Shown: positions 11,701-20,927 of the stretch, piece after piece | How positions within the stretch are numbered: position 1 is the stretch's first letter | How the letters are laid out: each line of letters begins with the position of its first letter | DNA from: Lobosporangium transversale | Lineage: Eukaryota > Mortierellomycota > Mortierellomycetes > Mortierellales > Mortierellaceae | Length of the DNA: 64,000 nucleotides | Assembly (NCBI RefSeq): GCF_002105155.1 | Contig: NW_019028981.1 | Coordinates: forward strand, 846,501 to 910,500 | Direction: 5' to 3' | Notes under the pieces: model-generated | The model's input: only the letters and a program-made list of their open reading frames with translations | The model's database searches: none | What the model was told of the DNA's origin: nothing | Made by a program: the position numbers and the translations under genes

Positions 11701-12481
11701 CAGAGGCATCAGGTTCCGAGGCAACGGTAAGGAAGTTAAGAGCAGATATGACGGAAGATCGCTGTCTAGGCTTCCTGTCGATGCCAGTGCAAGCCCACAA
11801 GACCGGGGTACCTTGGTATTCAAAATGCAGATCATTTGTTCGCCAATTGATGCGAGGGTTGATATCCGTCAGCCATGGTTTACCCAAAATTAGGTCGTAT
11901 TTGGATAGAGGATAAACAATGGCGTTGATTTTATCCTGATACGCGTTGCGGGCGAGGGTGAACGTGGCTGTGTGCTGAGCAATTGTCTCGGTACCGTTGG
12001 GAAGAATGACAGGAATGGGTCTACCCTCAATTAGCGGAACATGTGTGTTCTCGCAGAAAGAGGAACTTATGACATTGCCTTCGGCCCCTCCATCTACAAG
12101 AATGCGCGCAGGTCGACCATTCACTGCTCCAATGAAAGTAAGGAGTCGGCGAGAGTTTTTATGTTTGTCATAGGTAAGGCTGAAGGATTGAAGGCGAATT
12201 TCGTTACGACAATGGGAGTGGCGATTGGATGAACTAGGGGTAGATGAATGAGTGGAAGTGAGTGAAGTGGAAACAGTGAAAGGATCAGTGGAGGGGAAAA
12301 TAGGGTCGGAGAGGGGATTGTTTTTTAGCAATGAGGAATGAGTAGGGGAATGGGGATCAGGATGAGGTGAATACTTAGAGAGTAGATGTAAGGAAGTAGA
12401 TGCAGTGGGAGCAATAGAGTGATCAGAAAGGGGCATGGATGTTATATTTGTGCACAAAGGATTTTTATTTGTAGTCATCAA
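8738..12481 (-). CDS. pol: A1 pol: protease, RT, RNase H, integrase, chromodomain
   Basis: This open frame of about 1,246 codons (first ATG at 12478) encodes the enzymes that copy and insert the element. In order: an aspartic protease with ILVDGGAEGNV (DGGA where D-S/T-GA is usual), an RT with YLDDILIYSD, RNase H, an integrase with an HHCC finger (ending CEQCQRNK), a D-D-E core (TMDFI, VSDRDSRF, QTERANRTLEE), and a C-terminal chromodomain (EYEVDKIIDF, KWLVLWKGYP, ATWE). The RNase H YTDH motif reads YTNH here (near 10415), whereas copy A2 has YTDH. The frame is open 5' of the ATG and overlaps the end of gag, so synthesis by -1 frameshifting from gag is likely. The chromodomain suggests targeting to modified histones. 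Family call is certain; activity is doubtful. Confidence 0.96.
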   Translation of the reverse strand: MMTTNKNPLCTNITSMPLSDHSIAPTASTSLHLLSKYSPHPDPHSPTHSSLLKNNPLSDPIFPSTDPFTVSTSLTSTHSSTPSSSNRHSHCRNEIRLQSFSLTYDKHKNSRRLLTFIGAVNGRPARILVDGGAEGNVISSSFCENTHVPLIEGRPIPVILPNGTETIAQHTATFTLARNAYQDKINAIVYPLSKYDLILGKPWLTDINPRINWRTNDLHFEYQGTPVLWACTGIDRKPRQRSSVISALNFLTVASEPDASVFLTQVRVPVPVSSSSSELPDSIKQIVQVEFPDVFPTTLPDGLPPDRGDSMRIETDPYADPPVRPVIRLSIAELDELKKQLTDLLQKGLISPSTSPYGAPVLFVKKKDGSLRMCVDYRGLNKITKKNRYPLPRIDELIDRFRTAKCFTKLDLLSGYHQMRVHPDDKHKTAFRTRYGHYEFNVVPFGLTNAPAAFSTMMRNVLDPLLDKCVVVYLDDILIYSDNEKDHLEHIRQVLSLLRQAGLYCKLSKCSFMQEETEFLGHVISKDGLKTNGGLVKAIREWPVPTTQRHVMQFLGLTNFYHQYISHYADIALPLTQLLGSNKEFHWGKSQQDAFETLKRAVSSAPVLRIFDPALSTAVETDASGFAVGAVLFQTDQNGESRPVAFTSRKLNPAERNYPTHEQELLAVVHALKTWRYYLDGSHFVVYTNHATLQHFPSQPNLTRRQARWMELLQEYDFVFKYKPGKDNVVPDALSRRPDLKDLEATPTTLNSLDINLDPGIRKQLASCYLHDPILGPLVHQYKDASTSDRYFVVDGLLWINAGQGPRLCIPKDDGLRSQLLHDAHDAPISGHLGFDKTYSSMRRTYFWPRMARDIKKYIASCEQCQRNKPSLKPPAGLFQPLAIPSQRWDTVTMDFIVKLPKTARGFDAITVFVDKLSKQVHFCASRTTDTASDVARLFFDNVFRLHGMPRTIVSDRDSRFTGKFWTTLMKLMGTKLNMSTAFHPQSDGQTERANRTLEEMLRSYISYKQNDWDLLLPMMEFAYNNSVNPTTGFSPFFLNYGHHPLVPGSLLKPPDTNVPAVSDFVRTQSMNLALAQDAIIEAQNRQKAQADKTRRPATFAVGDMVLLSSENISVAGHKNRPSQKLEPEYIGPYKIISKVNENAYKLELPPDMHQHPVFNADLLRPYIESPREFGDRLPPRPAPELVDGEEEYEVDKIIDFKMFGKTPKWLVLWKGYPLDEATWETKSSLANAKEALAVFEASRKTR

Positions 12482-12552
12482 CTGTAACTGACCATGCCCT
12501 CTATTATCCAGGGCTTGAAGGCTGGGGCTAGAGGGGGCGAGGCAGGCCTGGT

Positions 12553-13020
12553 TTACTGCTCGCCCTCCTCTTTTCCCGACTCAGAAAGCGTATGGTCATT
12601 GTTTTCTATATTAAAGACAGAGGTGCGTTGGCATTGTTCGGCTCTATGACCTCGGTTCCGGCATCTGAAACAACGCCCCTCACGAACGCAACGTTCTCGT
12701 TCAGCTGCTGTGAGCTTGGGTAGCGAGCTTGGCTTGGAGTGGTTTCTGTTTGGTCGTTGCTGATGGAGAGAGGTGTACAGGTTGGCAACCAACATTCTCA
12801 TGTTATCGAGATCCATTGGTGTAGGGCCAGAATTATTCTCATGATGGGGTGATAAGGCGTTCGGGGTAGCGGATACAGGGGTGGCATCGATGGGATGTAG
12901 AATACTGTGGACAATGGTCGCCTGCTCAATGGCATCGTCCAACGTCTCTGGCTGTCTAAGTCTTACCTGCTTGCTTGTTTCGGGCTCAAGGCCTAGCATG
13001 TATTTTTGCAAAGCAGAGTC
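12553..13020 (-). pseudogene. gag: A1 gag, C-terminal part with zinc knuckle
   Basis: This is the C-terminal part of the capsid-nucleocapsid protein. It continues the 13558-14066 segment after the inserted solo LTR, starting ALQKYMLGLEPE. It holds one CCHC zinc knuckle, CFRCRNRGHRAEQC, and an acidic end ESGKEEGEQ before TAA at 12553. Copy A2 lacks the inserted LTR and shows that the two segments are continuous. The gag stop codon lies just after a GGGAAAA slippery site. Confidence 0.9.
12571..12577 (-). promoter_or_regulatory. Candidate -1 ribosomal frameshift site in A1
   Basis: Read on the minus strand the heptamer is G GGA AAA in the gag frame, which fits X XXY YYZ. The pol frame is -1 to gag and becomes open just upstream, after a TGA. 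Five bases downstream, GGGCGAG can pair with CTCGCCC across a 17-base loop that includes the gag stop. The same arrangement is present in A2. Frameshifting itself is inferred. Confidence 0.65.
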
Positions 13021-13557
13021 TGTCACGAACAGCAAGCAATGTCTAGCTCATGAATTGATGAATGACTTTTGTCTGATTCGAATCTGAAAAAGATCACGTG
13101 TGCTTGATTAATTTGTTCCGCTCATTTCCTTCACTCATTCCTCCATGCATAGTTTGCCTGTCAAGCCAAGTCGCGTCTCCTAGTTTTCTAGCTCCGTGAA
13201 TAGCTCCAAGGATTCTAGAAGAGCTATAAACCAATAACCAAGGCTTATAGTGCCAAGGAACCTTGAAATAAGATTGCACCAGATATCTTCCTCGGATCCT
13301 GTGTATTAAGTTAACTCAACACTTGAAGTTCCGCATATGGTAAAAGTCCTTAGGAAATATTTGAGTAAGCTTTATTTAGAGTTCTTGAAGCGCGTCTCCG
13401 CTTCAGTCAAACAAGTATAAATATGATAGATTTGTAACATAGTAAACCTCAGTCTGCAATAAAACTATTCGTGAATCCATTCTAGTTCTCAGCTCATTAT
13501 CATTCTTGTTATTCATTCACTTACCTTTCCTTGCAAACCCTTTGTCAGTCCTTGACA
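13021..13557 (-). mobile_element. Solo LTR of family E inside A1 gag
   Basis: A 537-bp TGTCA...TGACA unit is flanked by the perfect 5-bp TSD GAGTC (13016-13020 and 13558-13562). Element A2 has the empty site. There is no internal coding sequence, so this is a solo LTR left by LTR-LTR recombination. Its strand was taken from the gag-sense orientation and is arbitrary. A related 556-bp copy lies at 32198-32753 in element D. It cuts gag of A1 into two parts. Confidence 0.92.
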
Positions 13558-14066
13558 GAGTCTTTGTCGAGATTTGTAGCCAGACGTAGGTGGCTTCTAA
13601 ACTTGCTCGTATATTCTGCCACACTCATCCTTCCCTGACGAAGTTTATCCAACGCTCGGCGAGCTGCATTCGCAGAATCTGGAGGGGTGAACTGACGGAG
13701 GAATGCTTTACGGAAGTCAGCCCAAGGTGTATCGAGATTCAACCCGGAATCTCTCCACCATGCCTTGGCTTCGCCATTGAGACTGAGGACAGCGTATCGA
13801 ACCCATTTGGATGGCGTGAGTGTGACAATAGTGTAATACTCCTCCAGGCTGTCGACAAAGTTTAAGGCTGCAACAGCGTTAATAGCTCCTTCGTAAGGCG
13901 TAGGCTTCTGTGGCTTTAGGACCGTGGCGAGGGTTCTGGCTAGGTCATCCTCAGCGGCTTCGTTGGCTTTAGCAGTAGAGAGGGCCTGATTAAAAGCAGT
14001 AGCTATGGCTTCGCGAATGTTCAGAGGAAGATCGATGGACGAAAGGGCGTTATTCAAGTGTTCCAT
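13558..14066 (-). pseudogene. gag: A1 gag, N-terminal part
   Basis: Translation from ATG 14066 begins MEHLNNALSSIDLPLN. It contains a capsid (retrotransposon gag) domain with KAWWRDSGLN, WADFRKAFLRQF and SVAEYTSKFRSHLR. The frame runs into the inserted solo LTR at 13557 and stops there. It is nearly identical to A2 gag at 59610, which has E to D and a few other changes. Confidence 0.92.
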
Positions 14067-14120
14067 GGCGAGGGGTGAAATTCAATGGTAATTGTAGTTC
14101 TCTGGGTGTGGTCGTGGTTT

Positions 14121-14132
14121 CCTTTGCTACCA
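14121..14132 (-). promoter_or_regulatory. A1 primer binding site
   Basis: Next to the 5' LTR the minus strand reads TGGTAGCAAAGG, separated from the LTR by one base. This fits the 3' end of initiator tRNA-Met of the type ending CUCUGCUACCA, with one wobble or mismatch. Elements A2 and B share the same PBS and D has TGGTAGCAATGG. Confidence 0.7.
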
Positions 14133-14133
14133 A

Positions 14134-14328
14134 TGCAAAAGTCAAGGTAGTGTTCTAGGGGGATCTAAGGGTGCAATAAAGGTATCTTTATTCAGGGGGA
14201 ACTATGCTACAGAACTAGATAGAAAAGTAGACCTATTTATACTAGTTAATATCCTGTTGCAAGGAATGCTCTAGAAATATGGGCGAAATACTATGTTGCA
14301 CAAAATTATTATAGTGATTTCGCTTGCA
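14134..14328 (-). repeat. A1 5' LTR
   Basis: This 195-bp LTR appears identical to the 8519-8713 copy except for one base near the TGCAAAA end. It would contain the promoter and polyadenylation signals; an AATAAAG-like string lies inside. It is followed by the second ATGAA of the TSD. Confidence 0.93.
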
Positions 14329-14982
14329 ATGAAACAAGCGGGCAAGATTCGCGCCTCCTCTTCCCAGACTTTTCTCTTGTGACCCAACTTCGCGACCATT
14401 CATGTTCGTTGGTTCATATGGAGGGCAAGACCGCTGCTAATAAGGGCTTGTCACAGATATGGGACGACCTTACCAAGCTGGGACAGGAACTGAAGCACTC
14501 TCTTGATGCTATGATCGTTCTGGAGCCCAGTGGTCCTGTGTCAGTCATAGGGATTCTTCTTAAAGGTAGGATGGTGCCTCATGTACCTTTATGTTGATTT
14601 CATTGCTAATATCGGCTCTTCTGTCTGTAGGATACAACTTGGAGTTCTATGAGATGACCATACAGGCTGAGGGAGTATATATTTTTAAAAAGTATGCAGA
14701 TTGCTACTTGTTCAACATAGCTGAGAACATGTTCCCACTTTGTAGGCTCCTTGAAATCCTTGAGACAACAAAGGTACATGGTTTAAATATATTGTGATAG
14801 CGAATGAAGGCCGTATTAAATCAAAACTTGATAGTATTAACTCCACTCTGTAGATCATGGTAGAGAGAACTCTTATGAATCTGCGAGCCGTCAAGATTGC
14901 ACCATCAGATTCACCACTGGTACCTTTTAGTTGGCTTAGACCGTCTTTCGTCAAGCCAAGAAGGATATTGTTGCCAGATTAG
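14329..14982 (+). pseudogene. Host gene with possible PD-(D/E)XK-like motif, 3' part, after element A1
   Basis: This continues the gene that starts at 6603. Removing A1 and one ATGAA gives an uninterrupted frame into LLFPDFSLVTQL and then LVHMEGKTAANKG. FPDF followed by MEGK resembles a PD-(D/E)XK nuclease core (an inference from the motif only). Exons are 14334-14565, 14631-14773 and 14854-14982, with introns 14566-14630 and 14774-14853. The end at TAG 14980 gives a C-terminus WLRPSFVKPRRILLPD. A late exon, GYNLEFYEMTIQAEGVY, resembles the beta-rich domain of uncharacterised Mucoromycota proteins. The biochemical role is unknown. The part upstream of A1 may still be transcribed. Confidence 0.7.
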
Positions 14983-15143
14983 AGTGTTCTTGCCAATAAA
15001 GTTCCATGGAAACTAACAACATCAGTCAATGATATACAAGCTAAGCTGCCGTTGTACTGTCGTCATCTAAAGCCAATCAATAATTTCAAAATATTGACAT
15101 TGTCATTCCTTTCTCCAATTTGATCTTCCTTGTTGACAATGTA

Positions 15144-17183
15144 TAGTGCGTGCCAAAACTGATGCAATAAATTGCATTTTTCAACATTTATTTCTCATTC
15201 TCCTTCTTCTTCTTTATGATCTTCCCTACCACCACCATTTCTCATTCTCATTTGTCTCACCTCCATGGAGTCTCATCGTCATCGCCATCAGTGGCCTAAT
15301 TAGCATTTAAATGCAATTTGCTTTCAGCCACTCATTGCATCTATAATGGCAATTAGCAACTTCCTGTTTTTATTTATTCCTGTTACTTCTCCTTTACCCT
15401 AACGATGTTCCCTCTTTTAGCCTTATATAGCTCCCTCATCCTCTTCGGCATACCGCAGTATAGTTTGTGTAATAATTCAGGAGGGATATGTGTCCATACG
15501 TCTTAGACTCTCTCCCAGAGGTCCCCCATATTCTTTGGCTTGTCTGGATAATAATCCAACTGCACCTTCATGTATGCCCATATATGGTGCGTGCCAAAAC
15601 TGATGCAATAATTTGCATTTTTTAACATTCATTCCTCATTCTCCTTTTCCTTTCTAATGATCTTCCCTACCATCACCGCTTCTCATTCTCATTTGTCTCA
15701 CCTTCGTAGACTGTCATCGCTGTTCTCATCAATGACGCAATTAGCGAATAATCGCCATTTGTATAGTCATGTCTCATTGCATCAGTTTTGGTAAAAAGTA
15801 CATGTCAGGTTTGTCCATCCCTTACTTCTTATTCTTTATTCTTTCTTTATAGCACCATCACCACTGATACACCAAGCGACACTCTACATATCTGCCATAT
15901 CTTTATCATAACATGAAATCATTATCCAAATCAACTATCCAAAATGCAACTGCTCTACTTCATCAGGGAAAGTCTTCCAGAGAAGTGTCAAAGAGTTTAG
16001 GGATATCTGTTACCTCAGCTCAAAGGATTAGGAAAAGAGGCAAAGAAAGTATTCCAGTGCTGAGAGGGGGCCGACCCTGCAAAGTTACTAAGAAAACGAA
16101 ACAGCTTTTATCAAGATTTTTTGACATGGGTGTATTGGAGACCCTAAAAGATGGCCAACAACTTGTTCAATTGAGGGAAGGAGTGCAGGTTAGTAAATCG
16201 AGCATCAGGAGGTTCCTTATGCAGGATGATATGGGGGCATATGTAAAACAGAAGCAGCCTGATCTGACGAAGAAGCAAATCTATGCTCGATATAATTTTG
16301 CAAAGGATCACTTGGACTGGACTCTAGAAGACTGGAAGAACGTCATGTTCTCAGATGAGACCATCTTTAGCAGAGTTGGGTCCTGCGGAAGAAAGTACTA
16401 CTACAAGCATCGATGGGATAAAACTCTACGAGCACATCATATCAAAAAGACAAGGCAAGGCGGTGGAGGCAAAATGATGTTCTGGGGTTGTATAACTTAC
16501 TACGGACCAGGCGATGGCTGCTGGCTCCAAGAGAAGGTGGATTCGGTAACATACGTCGACGTTCTCAAGGATTATATCTTTAAGTCCAGGGATTACTACT
16601 TGATGGATAAGGACAAATTTATATTTCAGCAGGACAATGCTAGGATTCATGCCGGAAGAATAGCAATGACCTATATCCAAAAGTCTAAGATACCTCTCAT
16701 GGAATGGCCAGCAAACTCTCCTGACATCAACCCAATAGAAAACATATGGGCATACATGAAGGTGCAGTTGGATCATTATCCAGACAAGGCAAAGAATATG
16801 GAGGATCTCTGGGAGAGAGTCCAAGACGTATGGACACATATCCCTCCTGAATTCTTACACAAACTATACTGCGGTATGCCGAAGAGGATGAGGGAGTTAT
16901 ATAAGGCTAAAGGAGGGAACATCGTTAGGGGAAAGGAGAAATAACAGGAATAAATAAAAACAAGAAGTTGTTAAGTGCCATAATAGATGCAATGAGATGC
17001 TGAAAGCAACTTGCAATTAAATGCCAATTAGGCCACTCATGGCGATGACGATGAGGCACCATGGAGGTGAGACAAATGAGAATGAGAAACGGTGGTGGCA
17101 GGGAAGATCATAAAGAGGAAGAAGGAGAATGAGGAATGAATGTTGAAAAATGCAATTTATTGCATCAGTTTTGGCACGCACTA
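15144..17183 (+). mobile_element. Tc1/mariner element T1, with fold-back left end
   Basis: The unit begins TAGTGCGTGCCAAAAC and ends with the inverse, flanked by TA on both sides (15142-15143 and 17184-17185). The first 439 bp (15144-15582) are an inverted copy of the last part of the element, including the end of the transposase gene. A second, inner left end TGGTGCGTGCCAAAAC starts at 15585. The core element is therefore 15585-17183. A further inverted end-like block lies at 15773-15791. Confidence 0.85.
15913..16944 (+). CDS. Tc1/mariner transposase T1 (DD34E)
   Basis: The 343-residue product has the usual length for Tc1 transposases. N-terminal helix-turn-helix domains (LLHQGKSSREVSKSLGIS, about residues 15-32, then the GRP hook GGRPCK) bind the ends. 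The catalytic core has D in FSDETIF, D in FQQDNARIH and E in NPIENIWAY. There are 34 residues between the second D and the E, which gives DD34E. The frame is unbroken from ATG 15913 to TAA. The gene is flanked by terminal repeats and may still be active. It would cut and paste the element at TA dinucleotides. Confidence 0.96.
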   Translation: MKSLSKSTIQNATALLHQGKSSREVSKSLGISVTSAQRIRKRGKESIPVLRGGRPCKVTKKTKQLLSRFFDMGVLETLKDGQQLVQLREGVQVSKSSIRRFLMQDDMGAYVKQKQPDLTKKQIYARYNFAKDHLDWTLEDWKNVMFSDETIFSRVGSCGRKYYYKHRWDKTLRAHHIKKTRQGGGGKMMFWGCITYYGPGDGCWLQEKVDSVTYVDVLKDYIFKSRDYYLMDKDKFIFQQDNARIHAGRIAMTYIQKSKIPLMEWPANSPDINPIENIWAYMKVQLDHYPDKAKNMEDLWERVQDVWTHIPPEFLHKLYCGMPKRMRELYKAKGGNIVRGKEK

Positions 17184-17204
17184 TATTTTCTATTGGTTGA
17201 TGAC

Positions 17205-17302
17205 CAGTGCTCCTATTCGGTTTAAAATTTTGTCAATTGATATTTATTTTTTTAATCTGAAACATCATAATTGACAAAATTTTAAACCGAATAGGAGCGC
17301 TG
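17205..17302. mobile_element. hAT-type MITE, copy 2 (98 bp)
   Basis: This palindromic element begins CAGTGCTCCTATTCGG and ends with GGAGCGCTG. It is nearly identical to the copy at 23044. The 8-bp flanks (TTGATGAC left, TGACATAC right) are not an exact duplication, so the TSD here has decayed or the ends were rearranged. Confidence 0.85.
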
Positions 17303-17353
17303 TGACATACACCTCTACTTACAATTAACATTCCACATCGTTTAGTATTTATT

Positions 17354-18373
17354 ATGAGGAGGCTTTCTATGGAAAAGGTACAAAATGCTCAGGCCTTACT
17401 TCGACAAGGGAAGTCTACCAGCGAAGTGGCAAGGAAACTTGGTATCTCTATTCCATCGGCAATAAGGATTAGGAGTGACGTCAAGGACAATATTCCTAAA
17501 TCCAGAATGGGCAGACCCTCATTGGTTTCGCCTGCTACCAAGAGGGCAATTGCACGCGAGGTTGATACGGGGAAACTTAGATCCATTCTGGCAGTTCAAA
17601 TAAACATTAGATCGAGCCATGGAGTGCATGTCAGTGTAGAGACTGCCCGATGTTATATAAAATCAGAGGGCTTGAAAAACTATGTCCGCCCATTCAAGCC
17701 TAGGCTGACAAAAATGCAGATTGCGAAAAGGAAGAATTTTGCCCTCAATCACCTTGACTGGACTGTTGATGACTGGAAGCGAGTGATGTTCTCGGACGAA
17801 AAGCTTTTTGAAAGGCTAGGGTCCTTAGGAGGAAGAACACAATATAGGCGACCCGGCCACAGGACTTTAGAAGATCAAGATGTTAGAGAGAGATCAAGGG
17901 GAGCACATAACAAACTTATGTGGTGGGGCTGTATCACTTATCATGGTGTAGGCGATGGTTGCAGGATCCCTGTCACAGTTGATTCCTCTTTATATGTTGA
18001 TGTTCTACAAGATTATGTCCTCGGCTCGTGGAAGTGGTATGGCCAGGACCCTGAAAAGTTAATTTTTCAGCAGGACAATGCAAGTGTTCATACGAGTAGG
18101 ATGGTTAAAGAGCTCTTTATTAAGTCACACATTACCACTTTGGAGTGGCCTCCAAATTCTCCTGACTTCAACCCTATCGAGAATGTATGGGCCTACATGG
18201 ATCATCGGCTCAAGGGATATGAGAAGGTACCAAAGGATCTGGATGAACTATGGGAAAGACTACAGGATATCTGGACATCTATTCCACCTGACTTCCTTGA
18301 TGAGCTATATGAAAGTATGCCACGAAGGGTAGAGGAGCTACATCGCATGAAAGGAGGTCGTACACATTACTGA
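17354..18373 (+). CDS. Tc1/mariner transposase T2 (DD34E)
   Basis: The 339-residue frame starts at ATG 17354 (MRRLSMEKVQNAQALLRQG). It has paired-like helix-turn-helix domains with STSEVARKLGIS and a GRP hook (MGRPSL). The catalytic residues are D in FSDEKLF, D in FQQDNASVH and E in NPIENVWAY, with DD34E spacing. It is related to but clearly different from T1. The frame is open and the active-site residues are present. T1 and the MITE in its leader may block expression from its original promoter. Confidence 0.95.
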   Translation: MRRLSMEKVQNAQALLRQGKSTSEVARKLGISIPSAIRIRSDVKDNIPKSRMGRPSLVSPATKRAIAREVDTGKLRSILAVQINIRSSHGVHVSVETARCYIKSEGLKNYVRPFKPRLTKMQIAKRKNFALNHLDWTVDDWKRVMFSDEKLFERLGSLGGRTQYRRPGHRTLEDQDVRERSRGAHNKLMWWGCITYHGVGDGCRIPVTVDSSLYVDVLQDYVLGSWKWYGQDPEKLIFQQDNASVHTSRMVKELFIKSHITTLEWPPNSPDFNPIENVWAYMDHRLKGYEKVPKDLDELWERLQDIWTSIPPDFLDELYESMPRRVEELHRMKGGRTHY

Positions 18374-18604
18374 AGAACAGAAAAAAAAAACAAATAAAGC
18401 AAAGCTCCCGATTTTCTTCAAATGGCATTCAATGAGATGCCAATAATTGGCATTCATCTAAATTTTCAATTAGCAACAGGAGCTCATTGACATTGTAGTA
18501 GGAGTGACGTTGTCGATGGTCGAACTCGCTACGTAAGTTTCATTAGCGACAAGCAAGATCAAATTGGAGAAAGGAATGAGAATGTCGAAATTCCTAGTTC
18601 ATTG

Positions 18605-20246
18605 AATGACTTTTGATGGCCACTGTAGTCATCCATGTTGAAGGGTATTATTGTGTTATCTCGCCAACAACTGGGCGTGGTATATATAACCTCTACATCT
18701 ATGAAAATGACACTATACAGGTTGTAATTGCCAATACTTTACTAGTCGGCGCCGCCTTTGTATGCATATGCTGGTGTTATTCAAAGTCAAGCAGAATGAC
18801 GAAGAACGTCCACTGAGTCTCCCCCAGAAAGCTATGCCTTTGGTCATGGACAAACATATAGCTGTTGAGCATGGTGAATATCAAACTGAGGAGAGTGAGC
18901 TTAATCAGACTGAGATTCAACTAGAGGATAATCAGCTAGGTGAGGAACATAACGAGTTATATGAGTTGCTTCGAAAGTTTATTCACAATTTTGATGATTT
19001 AAAAATGTTGAATGAAAGCGTAAGAACCTTAAGGTCAGTAAAAGATACGCTGGATACTTTGCCGTTAATCCCCAACGCATCCGGAACTAAGAAGCGACAA
19101 CGGCAGTGTTATTAAATTTAATTTTATTTAATAAAAAAGTATACACAAAAAAAAATCAAGCCAAATTAATGTTTCTCCCAAAAAATCACACAATCAAATT
19201 TTACACGCAATCATCAATGAAGTACTAGAATGCTTATAACTATCCTTCTAGGAAAGATGGAAGCATGCCCATAAAATATACAATAGAAGGCACCAATACG
19301 CGCAAAATAAAAAAAGAATGAAAAGGATTTGTTCAGTATTTATCGAGATAGTACTCAAAACTGTGATAAATTTGGGTGGTTTTAATGACTGGTCAGACTT
19401 TAAGCATGAGTAACTCCTGCTAGAGTGCTAGGAAGCAAGCGCCACTGGAACGACCAGTAGGGGAGCTGATTACCATTGGTTTAATATTACTCTTAAGAAA
19501 ATCCACCCAGTATCCATGGAGTAGCACCTGTGTAAAGTAGTTCAAGCACAGAAAAAACCAAAATTATGCCATTTTTGACACACTCAATGGACTATTTCGC
19601 CAGGATCCTGAGAGATAGAGCCAAGCCAAACCAGGGATGCATTCCTTTCGACTATAGCTACGATACAAACCCTATTTTTCAATATTCCATGCAGTGGTTC
19701 TTGAGTAAATGAGCATAGAATATCGAAAATCGCTATTTTCCGCGACCTTGCGCTTTTTCTTTAGGATAACTTTTTTTCTCACTATGTAACCGCGAGCGAT
19801 TTTAACACTGTTCGATTCCAAATTGAAAACTACATTTATCCTGGGGGTTCCATATGCTTTGGGCATAACTGTATTGCGCTCCATCGTTTTTACCAAGTTT
19901 TGCAAACCTAATTTTTAAATGGTTGTCTAGATTGGTCACATACTCTGTTCTGTTGCACTCATCACATAACTACGGATATTAACTTTCATCCGAAAACGTA
20001 AAACCATCTCTCAAAAGTTGCGCTTCGGAGTCACCTACCGGCTTCAGGCCGAGATAACCCAATTGGGTCTGAAACGAGCGACTTTACTTATAGCAGCATG
20101 GATAACGATATACCTTTTTGTACACATATGGGAATATCTTAGCGACATATGCTCAAAAATATTTATTGTCATGTGATATTTATTGGAATTAAGCAAATTA
20201 AAGTTCAGGGGTGGAATTTTATTTCCTCTTCTGGCAGGTCTAAGGG
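18605..20246 (+). pseudogene. MULE remnant M2: transposase C-terminus and 3' end
   Basis: Positions 18613-19115 encode VIHVEGYYCVISPTTGRGIYN and, after frame damage near 18720, the stretch around KVKQNDEER, PLSLPQKAMPL and a C-terminus GTKKRQRQCY. These match the end of the intact MULE transposase at 24361-26913. The SWIM-type cysteines are lost. Non-coding DNA from 19140 to about 20246 matches the 3' flank of that element in the opposite orientation, ending in the terminal repeat GTCTAAGGGGACTC. The 5' three quarters of the gene are missing, at the border with T2. Confidence 0.8.
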
Positions 20247-20927
20247 GACTCTACCATCACAAACAGACAAGGATGCTATGGCCATGCTTCGACAAGAAAA
20301 ATCTGTCCGTGAAATATCCAGAGCTCTCCATATCTCTACTTTTTCAGTTTCAAAGATTTCTCAAAGAGGCAAAGCAAACCTCCCACTCCCTAAAATGGGT
20401 CGCCCTACGAAAGTTACCAAGAGGACGAAGACCTTACTTGCTGGTTACTTAGATATTGGGAAAATCCTAACCTTAAAGGAAGGCCAGCGTTACATCAAAT
20501 CAACTGACGGAGTACAGATTCACGTTGAGAGCGTCCGAAATTACCTTGCACAAGAGAGTTTGAAAGAATATGTCAAGCTAAAGAAGCAGGACCTCACTGC
20601 GGATCAAATTGCCGCACGGTACCAGTTCGCAAAGGATCATTTGAAATGGACCGTCGACGACTGGAAAAACGTTATGTTCTCTGATGAAGTCGTCATCAGC
20701 AGGATAGGATCCTTCGGACGACAGTACTACTTTAAGAGGCCCAGAAACAAGCGGATACTGCCACATCAGGTCCAAAAGAAAAAGCAAGGTGGTGGCGGCA
20801 AAATTATGATATGAGGTTGTGTGACATAATACGGCCTAGGTGATGCATGCTGGCTTCAAGGAGGGCTCGATTCAGTAGTGTATGCTGATGTGCTAAAAGA
20901 CTATATATTCCGATCACGGGATTGGTA
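20247..20927 (+). pseudogene. Tc1/mariner transposase T3, truncated
   Basis: The frame includes MLRQEKSVREISRALHIS (helix-turn-helix), MGRPTKVTKRTK and the first catalytic aspartate region MFSDEVVIS. It then runs into GGGGKIMI and a TGA at about 20812. Recognisable sequence continues (GDACWLQGGLDSV, VLKDYIFRSRDW) to 20925, where element T4 is inserted at TA. The second D and the E are absent. The gene begins directly at the terminal repeat of MULE M2, so its own left end is lost. Confidence 0.85.

Larger units (their letters stand above)
8519..14328 (-). mobile_element. Ty3/gypsy chromodomain retrotransposon A1, with both LTRs and TSD
   Basis: Two 195-bp LTRs (8519-8713 and 14134-14328) begin TGCAAAA and end CTTGCA and look alike except for one base, so the insertion is young. 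The TSD ATGAA flanks both ends. On the minus strand the order is 5' LTR, PBS, gag, pol (PR-RT-RNaseH-IN-chromodomain), polypurine tract, 3' LTR. Gag is split by a solo LTR of another family (13021-13557). Pol is open, but an RNase H active-site residue is changed. The element lies in an exon of a host gene. Confidence 0.95.
15087..18600 (+). mobile_element. Tc1/mariner element T2, interrupted by T1 and a MITE
   Basis: The left terminal repeat (about 15090-15141; TTGACATTGTCATTCC, then TTTCTCCAATTTGATC) is the inverted match of the right end (about 18545-18595). T2 thus encloses element T1 (15144-17183) and a hAT MITE (17205-17302) in its 5' leader. Its own transposase at 17354-18373 is intact. 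The outermost bases and the TA duplication could not be fixed exactly. Confidence 0.75.
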
